This document shows positions 24,480 through 33,226 of a stretch of 48,709 nt of DNA, piece by piece. Both the position numbers and the translations under genes were made by a program. The stretch lies in the NCBI GenBank assembly GCA_937967645.1, contig CALBTT010000189.1:1-48709 (forward strand). The letters run 5' to 3'. Below the pieces are notes generated by a model that was given only the letters and a program-made list of their open reading frames with translations, was not told the origin of the DNA and did not search any database. Source of the DNA: an uncultured Zoogloea sp. (lineage in GTDB: Bacteria; Pseudomonadota; Gammaproteobacteria; Burkholderiales; Rhodocyclaceae). Position 1 is the first letter of the stretch; each line of letters opens with the position of its first letter.

Positions 24480-25361
24480 TCAGGCCTTGCCGAACAGCCC
24501 TGCGGGGCGGACCAGCAGAACGATGACCATGATGACGAAGACGACGACGGCGGAGGCCTCGGGGTAGAAGACCTTGGTCAGGCCCTCGACCAGTCCCAGG
24601 CCGATGCCGGTGACGATGGAGCCGAGGATGGAGCCCATGCCGCCGATCACCACCACCGCGAAGACCACGATGATCAGGTTGGAGCCCATCAGCGGATTGA
24701 CCTGGAACACCGGAGCCGCGAGCACGCCGGCAAAGGCGGCCAGGGCCACGCCGTAGCCGTAGGTGAAGGTGATCAGCAACGGTACGTTGATGCCCAGGGC
24801 CTGCACGATCTGCGGGTTCTCGGTGCCGGCCCGCAGGTAGGCGCCGAGCTTGGTCTTCTCGATCATGAACCAGGTGCCGAAGCACACCGTCAGGGCGGCT
24901 ACCACCACCCAGGCGCGGTAGATCGGCAGGAACATGAAGCCCAGGTGGATGCCGCCGGAGAGGGCTTCGGGCACTTCATAGGACTCGCCGGAGATGCCGA
25001 ACTGGTCGCGGAAGATGCCTTCGATGATCAGCGCCAGGCCGAAGGTCAGCAGCAAGCCGTAGAGGTGGTCGAGCTTGTACAGCTTGCGCAGCATGGTCCG
25101 CTCGAGGATGACGCCGAACAGGCCGACCAGCAGCGGGGCGGCGATCAGGGCCACCCAGTAGTTGATCTCGAAGCGGGTGAGGGCCAGCCAGGCGATGAAG
25201 GCCCCCATCATGTACTGCGCCCCGTGGGCAAAGTTGATGATGTTGAGCAGGCCGAAAATGATGGCCAGGCCGAGGCTGAGGATTGCGTAGAAGGAGCCGT
25301 TGATCAGCCCCACCAGCAACTGGCTGCCCAGCAGGGCGGTTGGAACGCCGAGGATTTCCAT
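24480..25361 (-). CDS. livH: Branched-chain amino-acid-type ABC transporter permease LivH
   Basis: Second inner-membrane permease of the transporter, 293 residues. It shows LLVGLINGSFYAILSLGLAIIFG, NIINFAHGAQYMMGAF, LLLTFGLALIIEG, the coupling loop RAGTENPQIVQALGINV, FAVVVIGGMGSILGSI and a C-terminal LLVRPAGLFGKA, all standard LivH features. It lies between livK and livM with short gaps (64 and 22 bases) and pairs with LivM to form the channel energised by LivG and LivF. Confidence 0.94.
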   Translation of the reverse strand: MEILGVPTALLGSQLLVGLINGSFYAILSLGLAIIFGLLNIINFAHGAQYMMGAFIAWLALTRFEINYWVALIAAPLLVGLFGVILERTMLRKLYKLDHLYGLLLTFGLALIIEGIFRDQFGISGESYEVPEALSGGIHLGFMFLPIYRAWVVVAALTVCFGTWFMIEKTKLGAYLRAGTENPQIVQALGINVPLLITFTYGYGVALAAFAGVLAAPVFQVNPLMGSNLIIVVFAVVVIGGMGSILGSIVTGIGLGLVEGLTKVFYPEASAVVVFVIMVIVLLVRPAGLFGKA

Positions 25362-25425
25362 GGGTCACTCCATGCCCGGCGCGCCGCAGGGGCGCGTCGG
25401 GGATCGTGGTTGCGTCAGGCGCGGT

Positions 25426-26640
25426 TTACTTCTTGACCAGGGGGCAGCGGGACTGGGACAGGGGCTGGAAGGCCTCGGCCGCCGGGATGACCTGGCGGAC
25501 GTGGTAGTAGTCCCACGGATACTTGGACTCGGCGGGCTTCTTCACCTGCATCAGGTACATGTCGTGGACCATCCGGCCGTCTTCGCGGATCTGGCCGTTC
25601 TTGGCGAAGAAGTCGTTGATCGGGAGCTTCTTCATCTGGGTCATGACCTTCTTGGCGTCATCGCTGCCAGCCGCCTTGACGGCCTTCAGGTAGTGATACA
25701 CCGAGGAGTACTGGCCGGCCTGGACCATGGTGGGCATCTTCTTCTGCACGCCGAAGAAGCGCTTCGACCAGGCCCGGGTCTCTTCATTCAGATCCCAGTA
25801 GAAGCCTTCGGTCAGGTACATGCCCTGGGTGCTCTTGAGGCCCAGGGAGTGGATGTCGGTGATGAACATCAGCAGGCCGGCCAGCGACTGGGTGGGGGTG
25901 ATGCCGAATTCCGCCGCCTGCTTGATGGCATTGGTGGTGTCGGCGCCGGCATTGGCCAGGCCGATGACCTGGGCGCCGGAGGCCTGGGCCTTGAGCAGGA
26001 AGGATGAGAAGTCGGAGCCGGGGAAGGGGTGGCGCACCGAGCCCAGCACCTTGCCGCCGTTGGCAGTGACGACCGCCGAGGCGTCCTTTTCGAGGGCCTG
26101 GCCGAAGGCGTAGTCGGCGGTCAGGAAGAACCAGCTCTTGCCGCCCTGCTTGGTCACGGCCTTGGCCGTGCCGTTGGCCAGGGCATAGGTGTCGTAGGTG
26201 TAATGGACGGAGACGTCGTTGCACTGCTCATTGGTGATCGGGGTGGAACCGGGGCCGCTCATCAGCGCAATGCGCTCCTTCTCCTTGGCGATCTTCATCA
26301 CCGCCAGGGCCACCGAGGTGGTGACCAGCTCGGTGGCGGTGTCCACGCCTTCACGCTCGAACCATTCGCGGGCCTTGTTGGAGGCGATGTCGGCCTTGTT
26401 CTGGTGGTCGGCGCTGACCATCTCGATCTTGAAGTCGGGTTTCTCCTTGGCGATGAAGTCCTCGATGGCCATCTTGGTGGCCAGCACGGCGCCGGAGCCG
26501 GCCAGGTCGGAATAGGTGCCCGACAGGTCGGTGAGTACCCCGATCTTCACCACGCCGCCAGAGATCTGGGCGTGGGCGCCGGCCGACAGGGTGGCCAGGG
26601 CGGCCGTGCAGGCGATGGAAACCGCTTTCTTGATGGTCAT
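25426..26640 (-). CDS. livK: Periplasmic substrate-binding protein of the Liv-type transporter
   Basis: A 404-residue periplasmic binding protein (type I fold) with a signal peptide ending SAGAHA before QISGG. Typical segments are VKIGVLTDLSGTYSDLAGSG, SADHQNKADIASNKAREWF, SGPGSTPITNEQC and SWFFLTADYAFGQALE. It is longer than E. coli LivK (about 370), in the range of the larger amide/urea/hydrophobic amino acid class, so the ligand could be something other than Leu/Ile/Val. The gene lies third in the operon between the ATPase genes and the permeases, an order common in betaproteobacteria. No second binding-protein gene is present. Confidence 0.92.
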   Translation of the reverse strand: MTIKKAVSIACTAALATLSAGAHAQISGGVVKIGVLTDLSGTYSDLAGSGAVLATKMAIEDFIAKEKPDFKIEMVSADHQNKADIASNKAREWFEREGVDTATELVTTSVALAVMKIAKEKERIALMSGPGSTPITNEQCNDVSVHYTYDTYALANGTAKAVTKQGGKSWFFLTADYAFGQALEKDASAVVTANGGKVLGSVRHPFPGSDFSSFLLKAQASGAQVIGLANAGADTTNAIKQAAEFGITPTQSLAGLLMFITDIHSLGLKSTQGMYLTEGFYWDLNEETRAWSKRFFGVQKKMPTMVQAGQYSSVYHYLKAVKAAGSDDAKKVMTQMKKLPINDFFAKNGQIREDGRMVHDMYLMQVKKPAESKYPWDYYHVRQVIPAAEAFQPLSQSRCPLVKK

Positions 26641-26673
26641 GTCTCTCTCCTTCTGGTTGTGGTGTGCGGATGT

Positions 26674-27396
26674 TCAGACGCCGAGTGTCTGGTGCAGCCA
26701 GTCCATGCGGCCGGGCAGCTCTTGCTGGCTGATGGTGGCGATGATCTCGCCGTGCTCGAGGACGTAATGGCGGTCGGCCAGGGGGGCGGCGAAGCGGAAG
26801 TTCTGCTCCACCAGGATGATCGTGAAGCCGCGCTTCTTGAGTTCGACGATGACCTCGCCGAGCTTCTTGACGATCACCGGCGCGAGGCCTTCGGTGATCT
26901 CGTCGAGCAGCAGCAGCTTGGCGCCGGTGCGCAGCACGCGAGCCATGGCGAGCATCTGCTGCTCGCCGCCGGACAGCTTGGTGCCGGGGCTGTTGCGACG
27001 CTCCTGCAGGTTGGGGAACATCCGGTAGATCTCGTCCACCGACATGCCGCCGCTGGCCACCTGGGGCGGCAGCATGAGGTTCTCCTCGGTGCTCAGGGAC
27101 GCAAAGATGGCCCGCTCCTCGGGCACGTAGCCGATCCCGTGGCGGGCCATGCGGTGGGTAGGCTCGGCGATCACGTCCTTGCCATTCACCATGATGGAGC
27201 CGCTGCGGCGCCCCACCAGGCCGAGGATGGACTTGAGCGTGGTGGACCGGCCGGAGCCGTTGCGGCCCAGCAGGGTGATGCACTCGCCGCGCCCCACGTG
27301 CAGATCGATGCCGTGCAGGATGTGGGACTCACCATAGAAGGCGTGCAGATCGCTGATCCGCAGCATTTCGGGCTTGGGGTCGAAGGCGCTGGTCAT
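26674..27396 (-). CDS. livF: ABC transporter ATP-binding protein LivF with Arg in Walker A
   Basis: ATPase subunit of 240 residues. The Walker A loop reads LLGRNGSGRSTT: the invariant Lys is Arg-50 (codon 27247-27249). The signature LSGGEQ (141-146) and Walker B LLLLDE (161-166) are canonical, and the switch His is replaced in LVEQNF. Loss of the Walker A Lys usually weakens or abolishes ATP hydrolysis at that site, while its intact signature can still complete the other site with LivG. The start MTSAFDPK is the first in-frame ATG after livG and lies five bases from the livG stop; a longer frame overlaps livG and is not coding. I recall similar Arg-bearing LivF proteins in related bacteria, so this may be a subfamily trait. 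Confidence 0.92.
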   Translation of the reverse strand: MTSAFDPKPEMLRISDLHAFYGESHILHGIDLHVGRGECITLLGRNGSGRSTTLKSILGLVGRRSGSIMVNGKDVIAEPTHRMARHGIGYVPEERAIFASLSTEENLMLPPQVASGGMSVDEIYRMFPNLQERRNSPGTKLSGGEQQMLAMARVLRTGAKLLLLDEITEGLAPVIVKKLGEVIVELKKRGFTIILVEQNFRFAAPLADRHYVLEHGEIIATISQQELPGRMDWLHQTLGV

Positions 27397-27401
27397 GGCG
27401 G

Positions 27402-28169
27402 TCAGTGGTGGGCGTCGTTCATGTCGCTCGAGCCCACATAGGCCTCGAGCACCTGGGGATTCTTCGAGACTTCCTCGTAAGGGCCTTCGGCGAGGATGCT
27501 GCCGCGCTGCAGCACGGTGATCCGGTCGCACAGGTTGGCCACCACGGAAAGGTTGTGCTCCACCATCAGGATGGTCCGGTTGGCGGATACCTTGCGGATC
27601 AGCTCGACGACCCGGCTGATGTCCTCCTGGCCCATGCCCTGAGTGGGCTCGTCGAGCAGCATCATGGTCGGCTCGAGGGCCAGGGTGGTGGCGATCTCCA
27701 GCGCGCGCTTGCGGCCGTAGGGCATTTCGGCAGTGATGGTGTCGGCGAACTGGGTGAGGTCCACCGCCTCCAGCAGCTCCATGGCCCGGTCATTCAGGAC
27801 GTTGAGGCTCTTCTCGGAACGCCAGAAGTGAAACTCGGTGCCCAGCTTGCGCTGCAGGCCGATCCGCACGTTCTCCATCACGCTCAGGTGCGGGAAGGTG
27901 GCGGAGATCTGGAAGGAGCGTACCAGCCCGCGGCGGGCGGTGGCGGCGGGCGCCTCCCGGGTGATGTCCTGGCCGTCGAAGATGATGCTGCCGCGGGTGG
28001 GCGGGAGGAACTTGGTGAGGAGGTTGAAGACCGTGGTCTTGCCCGCGCCGTTGGGGCCGATCAGGGCGTGGATGTGGCCGCGGCGGACTTTCAGATCCAC
28101 ATTGGAAACCGCGGCGAAGCCCTTGAATTCCTTGGTCAGCCCGGCGGTCTCGAGGATGAACTCGCTCAT
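27402..28169 (-). CDS. livG: ABC transporter ATP-binding protein LivG
   Basis: ATPase subunit of 255 residues. Walker A GPNGAGKTT (38-46) and Walker B MMLLDE (169-174) are intact, and the switch His is present in MVEHNL. The signature region reads EMPYGRKRALEIA (148-160) instead of the usual LSYGxQRxLEIA, so the Ser and Gln that contact ATP across the dimer are missing. The C-terminal helix (KNPQVLEAYVG) is typical of LivG. Together with LivF's Walker A change, this predicts one normal and one degenerate ATP site per dimer. It is the first full-length gene of the operon; a 48-codon gene precedes it by 27 bases. Confidence 0.94.
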   Translation of the reverse strand: MSEFILETAGLTKEFKGFAAVSNVDLKVRRGHIHALIGPNGAGKTTVFNLLTKFLPPTRGSIIFDGQDITREAPAATARRGLVRSFQISATFPHLSVMENVRIGLQRKLGTEFHFWRSEKSLNVLNDRAMELLEAVDLTQFADTITAEMPYGRKRALEIATTLALEPTMMLLDEPTQGMGQEDISRVVELIRKVSANRTILMVEHNLSVVANLCDRITVLQRGSILAEGPYEEVSKNPQVLEAYVGSSDMNDAHH

Positions 28170-28196
28170 GGTGTGTCCCGGAAGTGGAGTTGGGGG

Positions 28197-28343
28197 TCAG
28201 CGTTTCGGGCGGTGCGGCCGAAGGCGTTCAAGCGGGTCAGGCGGGATCGGTGCGGCGCGGCGGCGGGATGCCGCGCGGTGATGGAGGGCGCCGAGGAGGA
28301 GGGCGGCCGACAGGACGGCAGCCAGGATGGGCAATGCGCTCAT
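28197..28343 (-). CDS. Small single-pass membrane protein upstream of livG (48 aa)
   Basis: A short gene absent from long-ORF lists. It has ATG at 28341-28343, a stop at 28197-28199, and GGAG eight bases before the ATG. The product begins MSALPILAAVLSAALLLGAL, one hydrophobic helix, followed by an Arg/His/Pro-rich tail (HHRAASRRRAAPIPPDP and onward to RPKR), so an N-out/C-in single-pass protein is expected by the positive-inside rule. It lies 27 bases before livG on the same strand and could be the first gene of the operon. I do not recognise a family. Base composition fits coding, but 48 codons is too short to be sure. The 297 bases between it and ilvD must hold the promoters of both; I see no convincing consensus match there. 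Confidence 0.5.
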   Translation of the reverse strand: MSALPILAAVLSAALLLGALHHRAASRRRAAPIPPDPLERLRPHRPKR

Positions 28344-28640
28344 TGCAAGGTCTCCGATATTTTTTGTGAGTCACAGCATAGGGATGGACCTTGTCTACAC
28401 CTTTGCCCGAATGTAACGAATGGTGCGCTGGTGTCGCCCGGCGGTCCTCCCCTGCATGCGCCGTTTGTGGCGTCATTAGGGCTTCTCCGGGGAACGGGGC
28501 CAATGGGGGAATACCCGAACTGTCGTATGCGTAAGTGCTGGCGGGCAGCGCGCGGTGAATCAGGATGGCAGCAGCGGGGGTTCCAGGCGCTAGAATGGAA
28601 GATTGGCAACAACCCATTCGTGAACACGGAGTTCCCAGAG

Positions 28641-30482
28641 ATGCCCCAGTACCGCTCCCGTACCTCCACCGCCGGCCGCAACATGGCCGGCGCCCGCGCC
28701 CTGTGGCGCGCCACCGGCATGAAGGACGGCGACTTCGAAAAGCCGATCATCGCCGTGGTGAACAGCTTCACCCAGTTCGTGCCGGGCCATGTGCACCTCA
28801 AGGATCTGGGCCAGCTGGTCGCGCGGGAGATCGAGGCGGCCGGCGGCGTGGCCAAGGAATTCAACACCATCGCCATCGATGACGGCATCGCCATGGGCCA
28901 CGGGGGCATGCTCTACAGTCTGCCCTCCCGCGACCTGATCGCCGACAGCGTGGAGTACATGGTCAATGCCCACACCGCCGATGCGATGGTGTGCATCTCC
29001 AACTGCGACAAGATCACCCCGGGCATGCTGATGGCCGCGATGCGCCTCAACATCCCGGTCATCTTCGTCTCGGGCGGCCCGATGGAGGCCGGCAAGGTCA
29101 AGTGGGAAGCCAAGGTGATCTCCCTCGACCTGGTCGATGCGATGGTCAAGGCGGCCGACAGCAGCTGTTCCGACGAGGAGGTGGATGCCATCGAGCGTTC
29201 CGCCTGTCCGACCTGCGGCTCCTGTTCCGGCATGTTCACCGCCAACTCCATGAACTGCCTGACCGAGGCCCTGGGTCTGTCCCTGCCGGGCAACGGCACG
29301 GTGGTGGCCACCCACGCCGACCGGGAGCGCCTGTTCAAGGAGGCCGGCCGCCGCATCGTGGATCTGGCCCGTCGTTACTACGAGAAGGACGACGAGTCGG
29401 TACTGCCGCGCGCCATCGCCAGCTTCAAGGCCTTCGAGAACGCCATCAGCCTCGACGTGGCCATGGGCGGCTCCACCAACACCGTGCTGCACCTGCTGGC
29501 TGCCGCCAAGGAGGCCGGTGTCGACTTCACCATGAAGGACATCGATCGCATCTCGCGCAAGGTGCCCTGCCTGTCCAAGGTGGCGCCGGCCGTTGCCGAC
29601 GTGCATATCGAGGATGTGCACCGTGCCGGCGGCATCATGGCCATCCTTGGCGAGCTGAGCCGCGCCGGCCTGCTGCACACCGACCTGCCGACCGTTCACA
29701 GCAAGACCATGGCTGAGGCCCTGGCCACCTGGGACGTGATGCAGGCGCACGATGCCGGCGTGTTCAACTTCTACAAGGCCGCGCCGGGTGGTGTGCCGAC
29801 CCAGGTCGCCTTCAGCCAGGATCGCCGCTGGAACGAGCTGGACATGGACCGCAGCAAGGGTGTGATCCGCGACAAGGCCCATGCCTTCAGCCAGGATGGG
29901 GGGCTGGCCGTGCTGTACGGCAACATCGCCGAAAAGGGCTGCATCGTGAAGACCGCTGGCGTGGATGAGTCCATCTGGACCTTCACCGGCCGGGCCCGCG
30001 TGTTCGAGAGCCAGGAGTCCGCGGTGGAGGGCATCCTCGCCGACCAGATCGTGGCTGGCGACGTGGTGGTGATCCGCTACGAAGGCCCGAAGGGCGGTCC
30101 GGGGATGCAGGAGATGCTCTACCCGACCAGCTACCTGAAGTCCAAGGGCCTGGGCAAGAGCTGTGCCCTGCTGACCGATGGCCGCTTCTCCGGCGGTACT
30201 TCGGGCCTGTCGATCGGCCATGCCTCGCCCGAGGCGGCCTGCGGCGGTGCCATCGGCCTGGTGGAGGAGGGGGACACCATCGAGATCGACATCCCCAACC
30301 GCCGCATCCACCTGGCCGTGGCCGATGCCGAGCTGGCCCGTCGCCGTGCCGCCCAAGATGCCCGCGGCTGGAAGCCGGCCAACCGGGTCCGCCACGTGTC
30401 TGCGGCCCTGCAGGCCTATGCGGCGCTGACCACCAGTGCCGACACCGGCGCGGTGCGTGATGTGACCCAGATCCAGCGCTGA
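28641..30482 (+). CDS. ilvD: Dihydroxy-acid dehydratase
   Basis: Iron-sulfur dehydratase of isoleucine, valine and pantothenate synthesis. The 613 residues match the E. coli-type length. Key motifs are NSFTQFVPGHVHL, DDGIAMGHGGMLYSLPSRDLI, SNCDKITPGM (cluster Cys), ACPTCGSCSGMFTANSMNC (cluster Cys), MGGSTNTVLHL, and LTDGRFSGGTSGLSIGH near the C terminus. The ATG at 28641 is fixed by the conserved MPQYRSRT start, with GGAG nine bases upstream; the in-frame extension reaching back across the liv genes is not coding. It is divergent from the liv operon, and its amino-acid theme fits that neighbour. A strong terminator follows. Confidence 0.97.
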   Translation: MPQYRSRTSTAGRNMAGARALWRATGMKDGDFEKPIIAVVNSFTQFVPGHVHLKDLGQLVAREIEAAGGVAKEFNTIAIDDGIAMGHGGMLYSLPSRDLIADSVEYMVNAHTADAMVCISNCDKITPGMLMAAMRLNIPVIFVSGGPMEAGKVKWEAKVISLDLVDAMVKAADSSCSDEEVDAIERSACPTCGSCSGMFTANSMNCLTEALGLSLPGNGTVVATHADRERLFKEAGRRIVDLARRYYEKDDESVLPRAIASFKAFENAISLDVAMGGSTNTVLHLLAAAKEAGVDFTMKDIDRISRKVPCLSKVAPAVADVHIEDVHRAGGIMAILGELSRAGLLHTDLPTVHSKTMAEALATWDVMQAHDAGVFNFYKAAPGGVPTQVAFSQDRRWNELDMDRSKGVIRDKAHAFSQDGGLAVLYGNIAEKGCIVKTAGVDESIWTFTGRARVFESQESAVEGILADQIVAGDVVVIRYEGPKGGPGMQEMLYPTSYLKSKGLGKSCALLTDGRFSGGTSGLSIGHASPEAACGGAIGLVEEGDTIEIDIPNRRIHLAVADAELARRRAAQDARGWKPANRVRHVSAALQAYAALTTSADTGAVRDVTQIQR

Positions 30483-30500
30483 GGCTTCCCGCTCGGTGCC

Positions 30501-30540
30501 ATCGCCTGCCATCGGCTTGCGCCGGGCAGGCGATTTTTAT
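30501..30540 (+). terminator. Intrinsic terminator after ilvD
   Basis: ATCGCCTGCC pairs with GGCAGGCGAT around a 14-base loop, followed by TTTTATTT. Confidence 0.88.
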
Positions 30541-30628
30541 TTGATGCGGGCCTGGTGTGACGGCGTGCCGCGACGGCACACGCATGCGCCGTTAGCATCG
30601 AAGCCTGTTTGTTTTCCAGGCCCCGCCG

Positions 30629-31600
30629 ATGCACCACGCAGCCTTTGTCGCACCTCATGGCGCGCGCACCACCTGTCGCATCCGCCAGATGGCGGACCGT
30701 GAGGAGTGGGATGCCTTGTACGCATCCCTTCCGGCGCCGCATCTGACCCAATGCTGGGCGTATGGCGAGGCCAAGCGGGATGAAGGCTGGGGCGTGGATC
30801 GCCTGGCCTTTGAATCGGATGGGCGGGCCCTGGCTCTCTGTCAGGTGTTGGTCAAGCGCGTCCTCGGCCTGCCGGTGGCGGCCCGCATCAACCGCGGTCC
30901 GCAATTTCTGGTGCCGTCTGCAACTGTTGAGCGGCAGGGCGAGGTCTACACGGCCCTGCGGCGGCGCTGGCGTATCGGCCGGCGGGGTTTGTTGCTGCTC
31001 GCCCCGGGGCTTGAGGATGGGGAGGCGCAGCGCAGCCTGATGCAGCAGGCCGGGTTCAGGCCCCGGGGCGTGACCGGATGGTGTTCTGCCGTGCTGGATC
31101 TGCGGCGCGATGAGGCTGCCTTGCGGGCAGGCCTGGCCCCCAACTGGCGCAATCACCTGAAGGTGTCGGAGCGCGGCGGCCTGGTCTTCGACATGAGCAC
31201 GAGCGAAGAGGCACGAGAGTGGATACTGGCCCGCCACGCCGGCCACATGGCGGAGAAGGGCTTCTCCGGCACCTCGGTAGGCTTCCTGCGTGCCCTGCAG
31301 CGGCATGCACCGGATGATTTCTTCGTCTGTCGCGCGCTGCTGGAGGGCGAGCCCGTTGCCGGCATGATCGTGGTGCGTTTTGCGCGCAGTGCCGAGTATT
31401 TCGTGGGCTGGTATGGCCCCGATGCCCGGCGCAGCAAGGCCGGCAACTTCCTGCTGTGGAATGCCGCCCAGGCGATGCGGGAGCGCGGTTGCGAGCGCTT
31501 CGATCTGGGGGGGTATTCGTCCTCGGACGGCTATGGGCGCTTCAAGCAGGACATGCGTGGCGCCGAATACCGCCTGCTGGAGGAGTGGCAGTGCTTCTGA
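30629..31600 (+). CDS. FemAB/BioF2-like acyltransferase (GNAT superfamily)
   Basis: A 323-residue protein with the double-GNAT architecture of the FemAB/peptidoglycan-bridge group. Visible segments are HLTQCWAYGEAKRDEGWGVDRL near residue 38, INRGPQFLVP, WRNHLKVSERGG, HMAEKGFSG, and a C-terminal GNFLLWNAAQAMRERGCERFDLGGYSSSDGYGRFKQDM, which matches the pattern in which this group ends. The acceptor and donor are unknown; roles in amino-acid transfer to peptidoglycan or in exopolysaccharide acylation are known for relatives. AGG about eight bases upstream supports the ATG; an ATG at residue 21 is an alternative. It stands alone on the plus strand, convergent with the next gene after 12 bases. 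Confidence 0.8.
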   Translation: MHHAAFVAPHGARTTCRIRQMADREEWDALYASLPAPHLTQCWAYGEAKRDEGWGVDRLAFESDGRALALCQVLVKRVLGLPVAARINRGPQFLVPSATVERQGEVYTALRRRWRIGRRGLLLLAPGLEDGEAQRSLMQQAGFRPRGVTGWCSAVLDLRRDEAALRAGLAPNWRNHLKVSERGGLVFDMSTSEEAREWILARHAGHMAEKGFSGTSVGFLRALQRHAPDDFFVCRALLEGEPVAGMIVVRFARSAEYFVGWYGPDARRSKAGNFLLWNAAQAMRERGCERFDLGGYSSSDGYGRFKQDMRGAEYRLLEEWQCF

Positions 31601-31612
31601 GCAGCGCCGGGT

Positions 31613-32101
31613 TCAGGCCAGCTTCTTTTCCATGAACAAGGCCTGGCCCATGGCCGGGTCGAGCTGGTAACCCTGGAAGCCGAAGTCCAGGTAGGCCTGG
31701 CGGGCGCCCGTGTTGCCTTCGAGGACCTCCAGGGTCAGCTTGCAGCAGCCTCGCTCGCGGGCGACCTGTTCGGCATGGGCGAGCAGCGCGCGGGCGATGC
31801 CCTGGCGGCGGCAATCCTCCCGCACGATGATGTCATGAACGTTGAGCAGCGGCTGGCCGGCAAAGGTGGAGAAGCCCTCGACACAGTTGATCAGGCCGGC
31901 GGCCCGCCCGTCCAGGTAGGCGATGAAGCTCAGCACCGTGGGGCGCTGCCGGAGCTGCTCGGGGAGACGCTGGCGCAGCTCGGCAGACATGGCGGTGCCG
32001 TTGCCGGTCGGGCTGCGCATGTAGTGATCCAGCAGATCAAGAAAATCGCCGGTGCTGGTGGCATTGGCGAAGTCGGTGGGGCGGATGACGAGACGGTTCA
32101 T
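31613..32101 (-). CDS. GNAT-family N-acetyltransferase
   Basis: A 162-residue single GNAT domain. The acetyl-CoA binding motif A is VHDIIVREDCRRQGIARALLAHAE (QGIA fits R/QxxGxG/A), followed by motif B-like KLTLEVLEGNTGARQAYLDFGF, where the Asn and the AYxxxGF end of the fold are clear. The substrate is unknown; the nearest functional class is small-molecule or peptide N-acetyltransferases. It ends 12 bases from the convergent FemAB-like gene and lies 60 bases downstream of the Trp-repeat membrane protein gene on the same strand. Confidence 0.85.
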   Translation of the reverse strand: MNRLVIRPTDFANATSTGDFLDLLDHYMRSPTGNGTAMSAELRQRLPEQLRQRPTVLSFIAYLDGRAAGLINCVEGFSTFAGQPLLNVHDIIVREDCRRQGIARALLAHAEQVARERGCCKLTLEVLEGNTGARQAYLDFGFQGYQLDPAMGQALFMEKKLA

Positions 32102-32161
32102 GAGGTCACGCTCGCGGTCCTGGCCATGCGCTGAACGGCGGGTTGCGGCCCGCCGGCTGGC

Positions 32162-33226
32162 TCAATGGACCAAGGACAGCATGTAGATGAAGCCGGAGGT
32201 GATGAGGGTCAGGGTCAGCACCACGCCACCGCCGGCAACCAGGATCGGGGTGTAGCTGACGATCGCAAAGTGGCGTCCGCACTGCTTGCAGCGGAAATAC
32301 TCGGTGAAGTTGATCCCCGCAAAGCGATGGGGATGCATGCGGGACTGGCGCACGTTCAGGCTCTTGCAGTGCACGCAATGGGGGGTGGAGCTGCGTAGCA
32401 GGGCGAAGCGGCGGGCCGGCCGACGTTTTTCGGTCGAGGGGGCCTGGGCAGGCGGCAGCTCGCTCTCGGGGGCGTCGGCGGCAATGTCGGTCTTGAGGTG
32501 TCGGTTGATGTTCCGGCGCCGGAGCAGGAAGAAGGCGAAGCCGCCCGCGATGAAGGCGATGAAGACCGCCAGCCCGAACTTGACGTAGGAGCCCACCACT
32601 TTCCAGATGGACTGGAAGCTGGGGAGGCCACCACCACTTGCCTCCGCGGACGCACCGGGCTTGGCGGTGGGGGCGGTGGCTGCGGCAGGCGCTGCTGCCG
32701 CCGCGCCGCCGCGCAGGGTCTTGAGTTTCTCGTGGCCGTTCCAGGCGGCCTCGGCGGGGGACATGCCGGCGCGGGTGAGCAGGACGGCGTCCTCGAACGC
32801 AAAGCCGGCCTCCCACCAGGCCAGCCGGTCGGCGGGCGTGAAGCCTTCACGTTTCCACTGGCTGGGGTCCGACTGGTCCAGGTCAGCCATCAGGCTGCGG
32901 TTGGTCTTGCTCGAATTCAGCCATTCCCGGGCCTCATCGGCGTCGAAGCCCTTGTCGGACCAGGTTCGCGCCACAAGGGGCGCAAATCCGGCCCGTTTCC
33001 AGTTGGCGGCATCGTTGGGCGAGAAGTTGTAGCTCTGCCATTCCCGTGCCTCGATGGGCGTCATCCCGGTGTTTTCCCAACGGGTTATCTTTGGCGGGCT
33101 GGGCAACGGGGCATCGGCGTCCGGGCTGGCTGCGGGCTTGGCGGCGGGCTCGGAGGGAGGCGTCTGTGCCAGCGCCGGTGCGCTGGAAAACAGGGCTGCG
33201 ACGAGGAGGGGCAGGAGGCTCTTCAT
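32162..33226 (-). CDS. Orphan membrane protein: 13-residue Trp repeats plus zinc ribbon
   Basis: I do not recognise this 354-residue protein. It has a signal peptide (cleavage after PALA, residue 20), a Pro/Ala-rich linker, then a repeat in which Trp recurs every 13 residues (50, 63, 76, 89, 102, then 124 and 137), with the pattern W-x3-G/N-F/M-x-P-x-E/D-A-x2. An Ala-rich spacer, a membrane helix at about 214-235 followed by RRR, a cytoplasmic stretch with a Cys4 zinc ribbon (C284, C287, C313, C316) and a final helix at about 324-350 complete it. So the repeats should be periplasmic and the zinc ribbon cytoplasmic. The start is the ATG opening the signal peptide; the longer frame upstream is not coding. 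The 256 bases upstream, before hypA, hold no other gene. Confidence 0.8.
   Translation of the reverse strand: MKSLLPLLVAALFSSAPALAQTPPSEPAAKPAASPDADAPLPSPPKITRWENTGMTPIEAREWQSYNFSPNDAANWKRAGFAPLVARTWSDKGFDADEAREWLNSSKTNRSLMADLDQSDPSQWKREGFTPADRLAWWEAGFAFEDAVLLTRAGMSPAEAAWNGHEKLKTLRGGAAAAAPAAATAPTAKPGASAEASGGGLPSFQSIWKVVGSYVKFGLAVFIAFIAGGFAFFLLRRRNINRHLKTDIAADAPESELPPAQAPSTEKRRPARRFALLRSSTPHCVHCKSLNVRQSRMHPHRFAGINFTEYFRCKQCGRHFAIVSYTPILVAGGGVVLTLTLITSGFIYMLSLVH

Noticed and set aside
27405..28640. Long N-terminal extension of IlvD across the liv genes
   Set aside because: The conserved IlvD start is at 28641 and the upstream part is antisense to livG.
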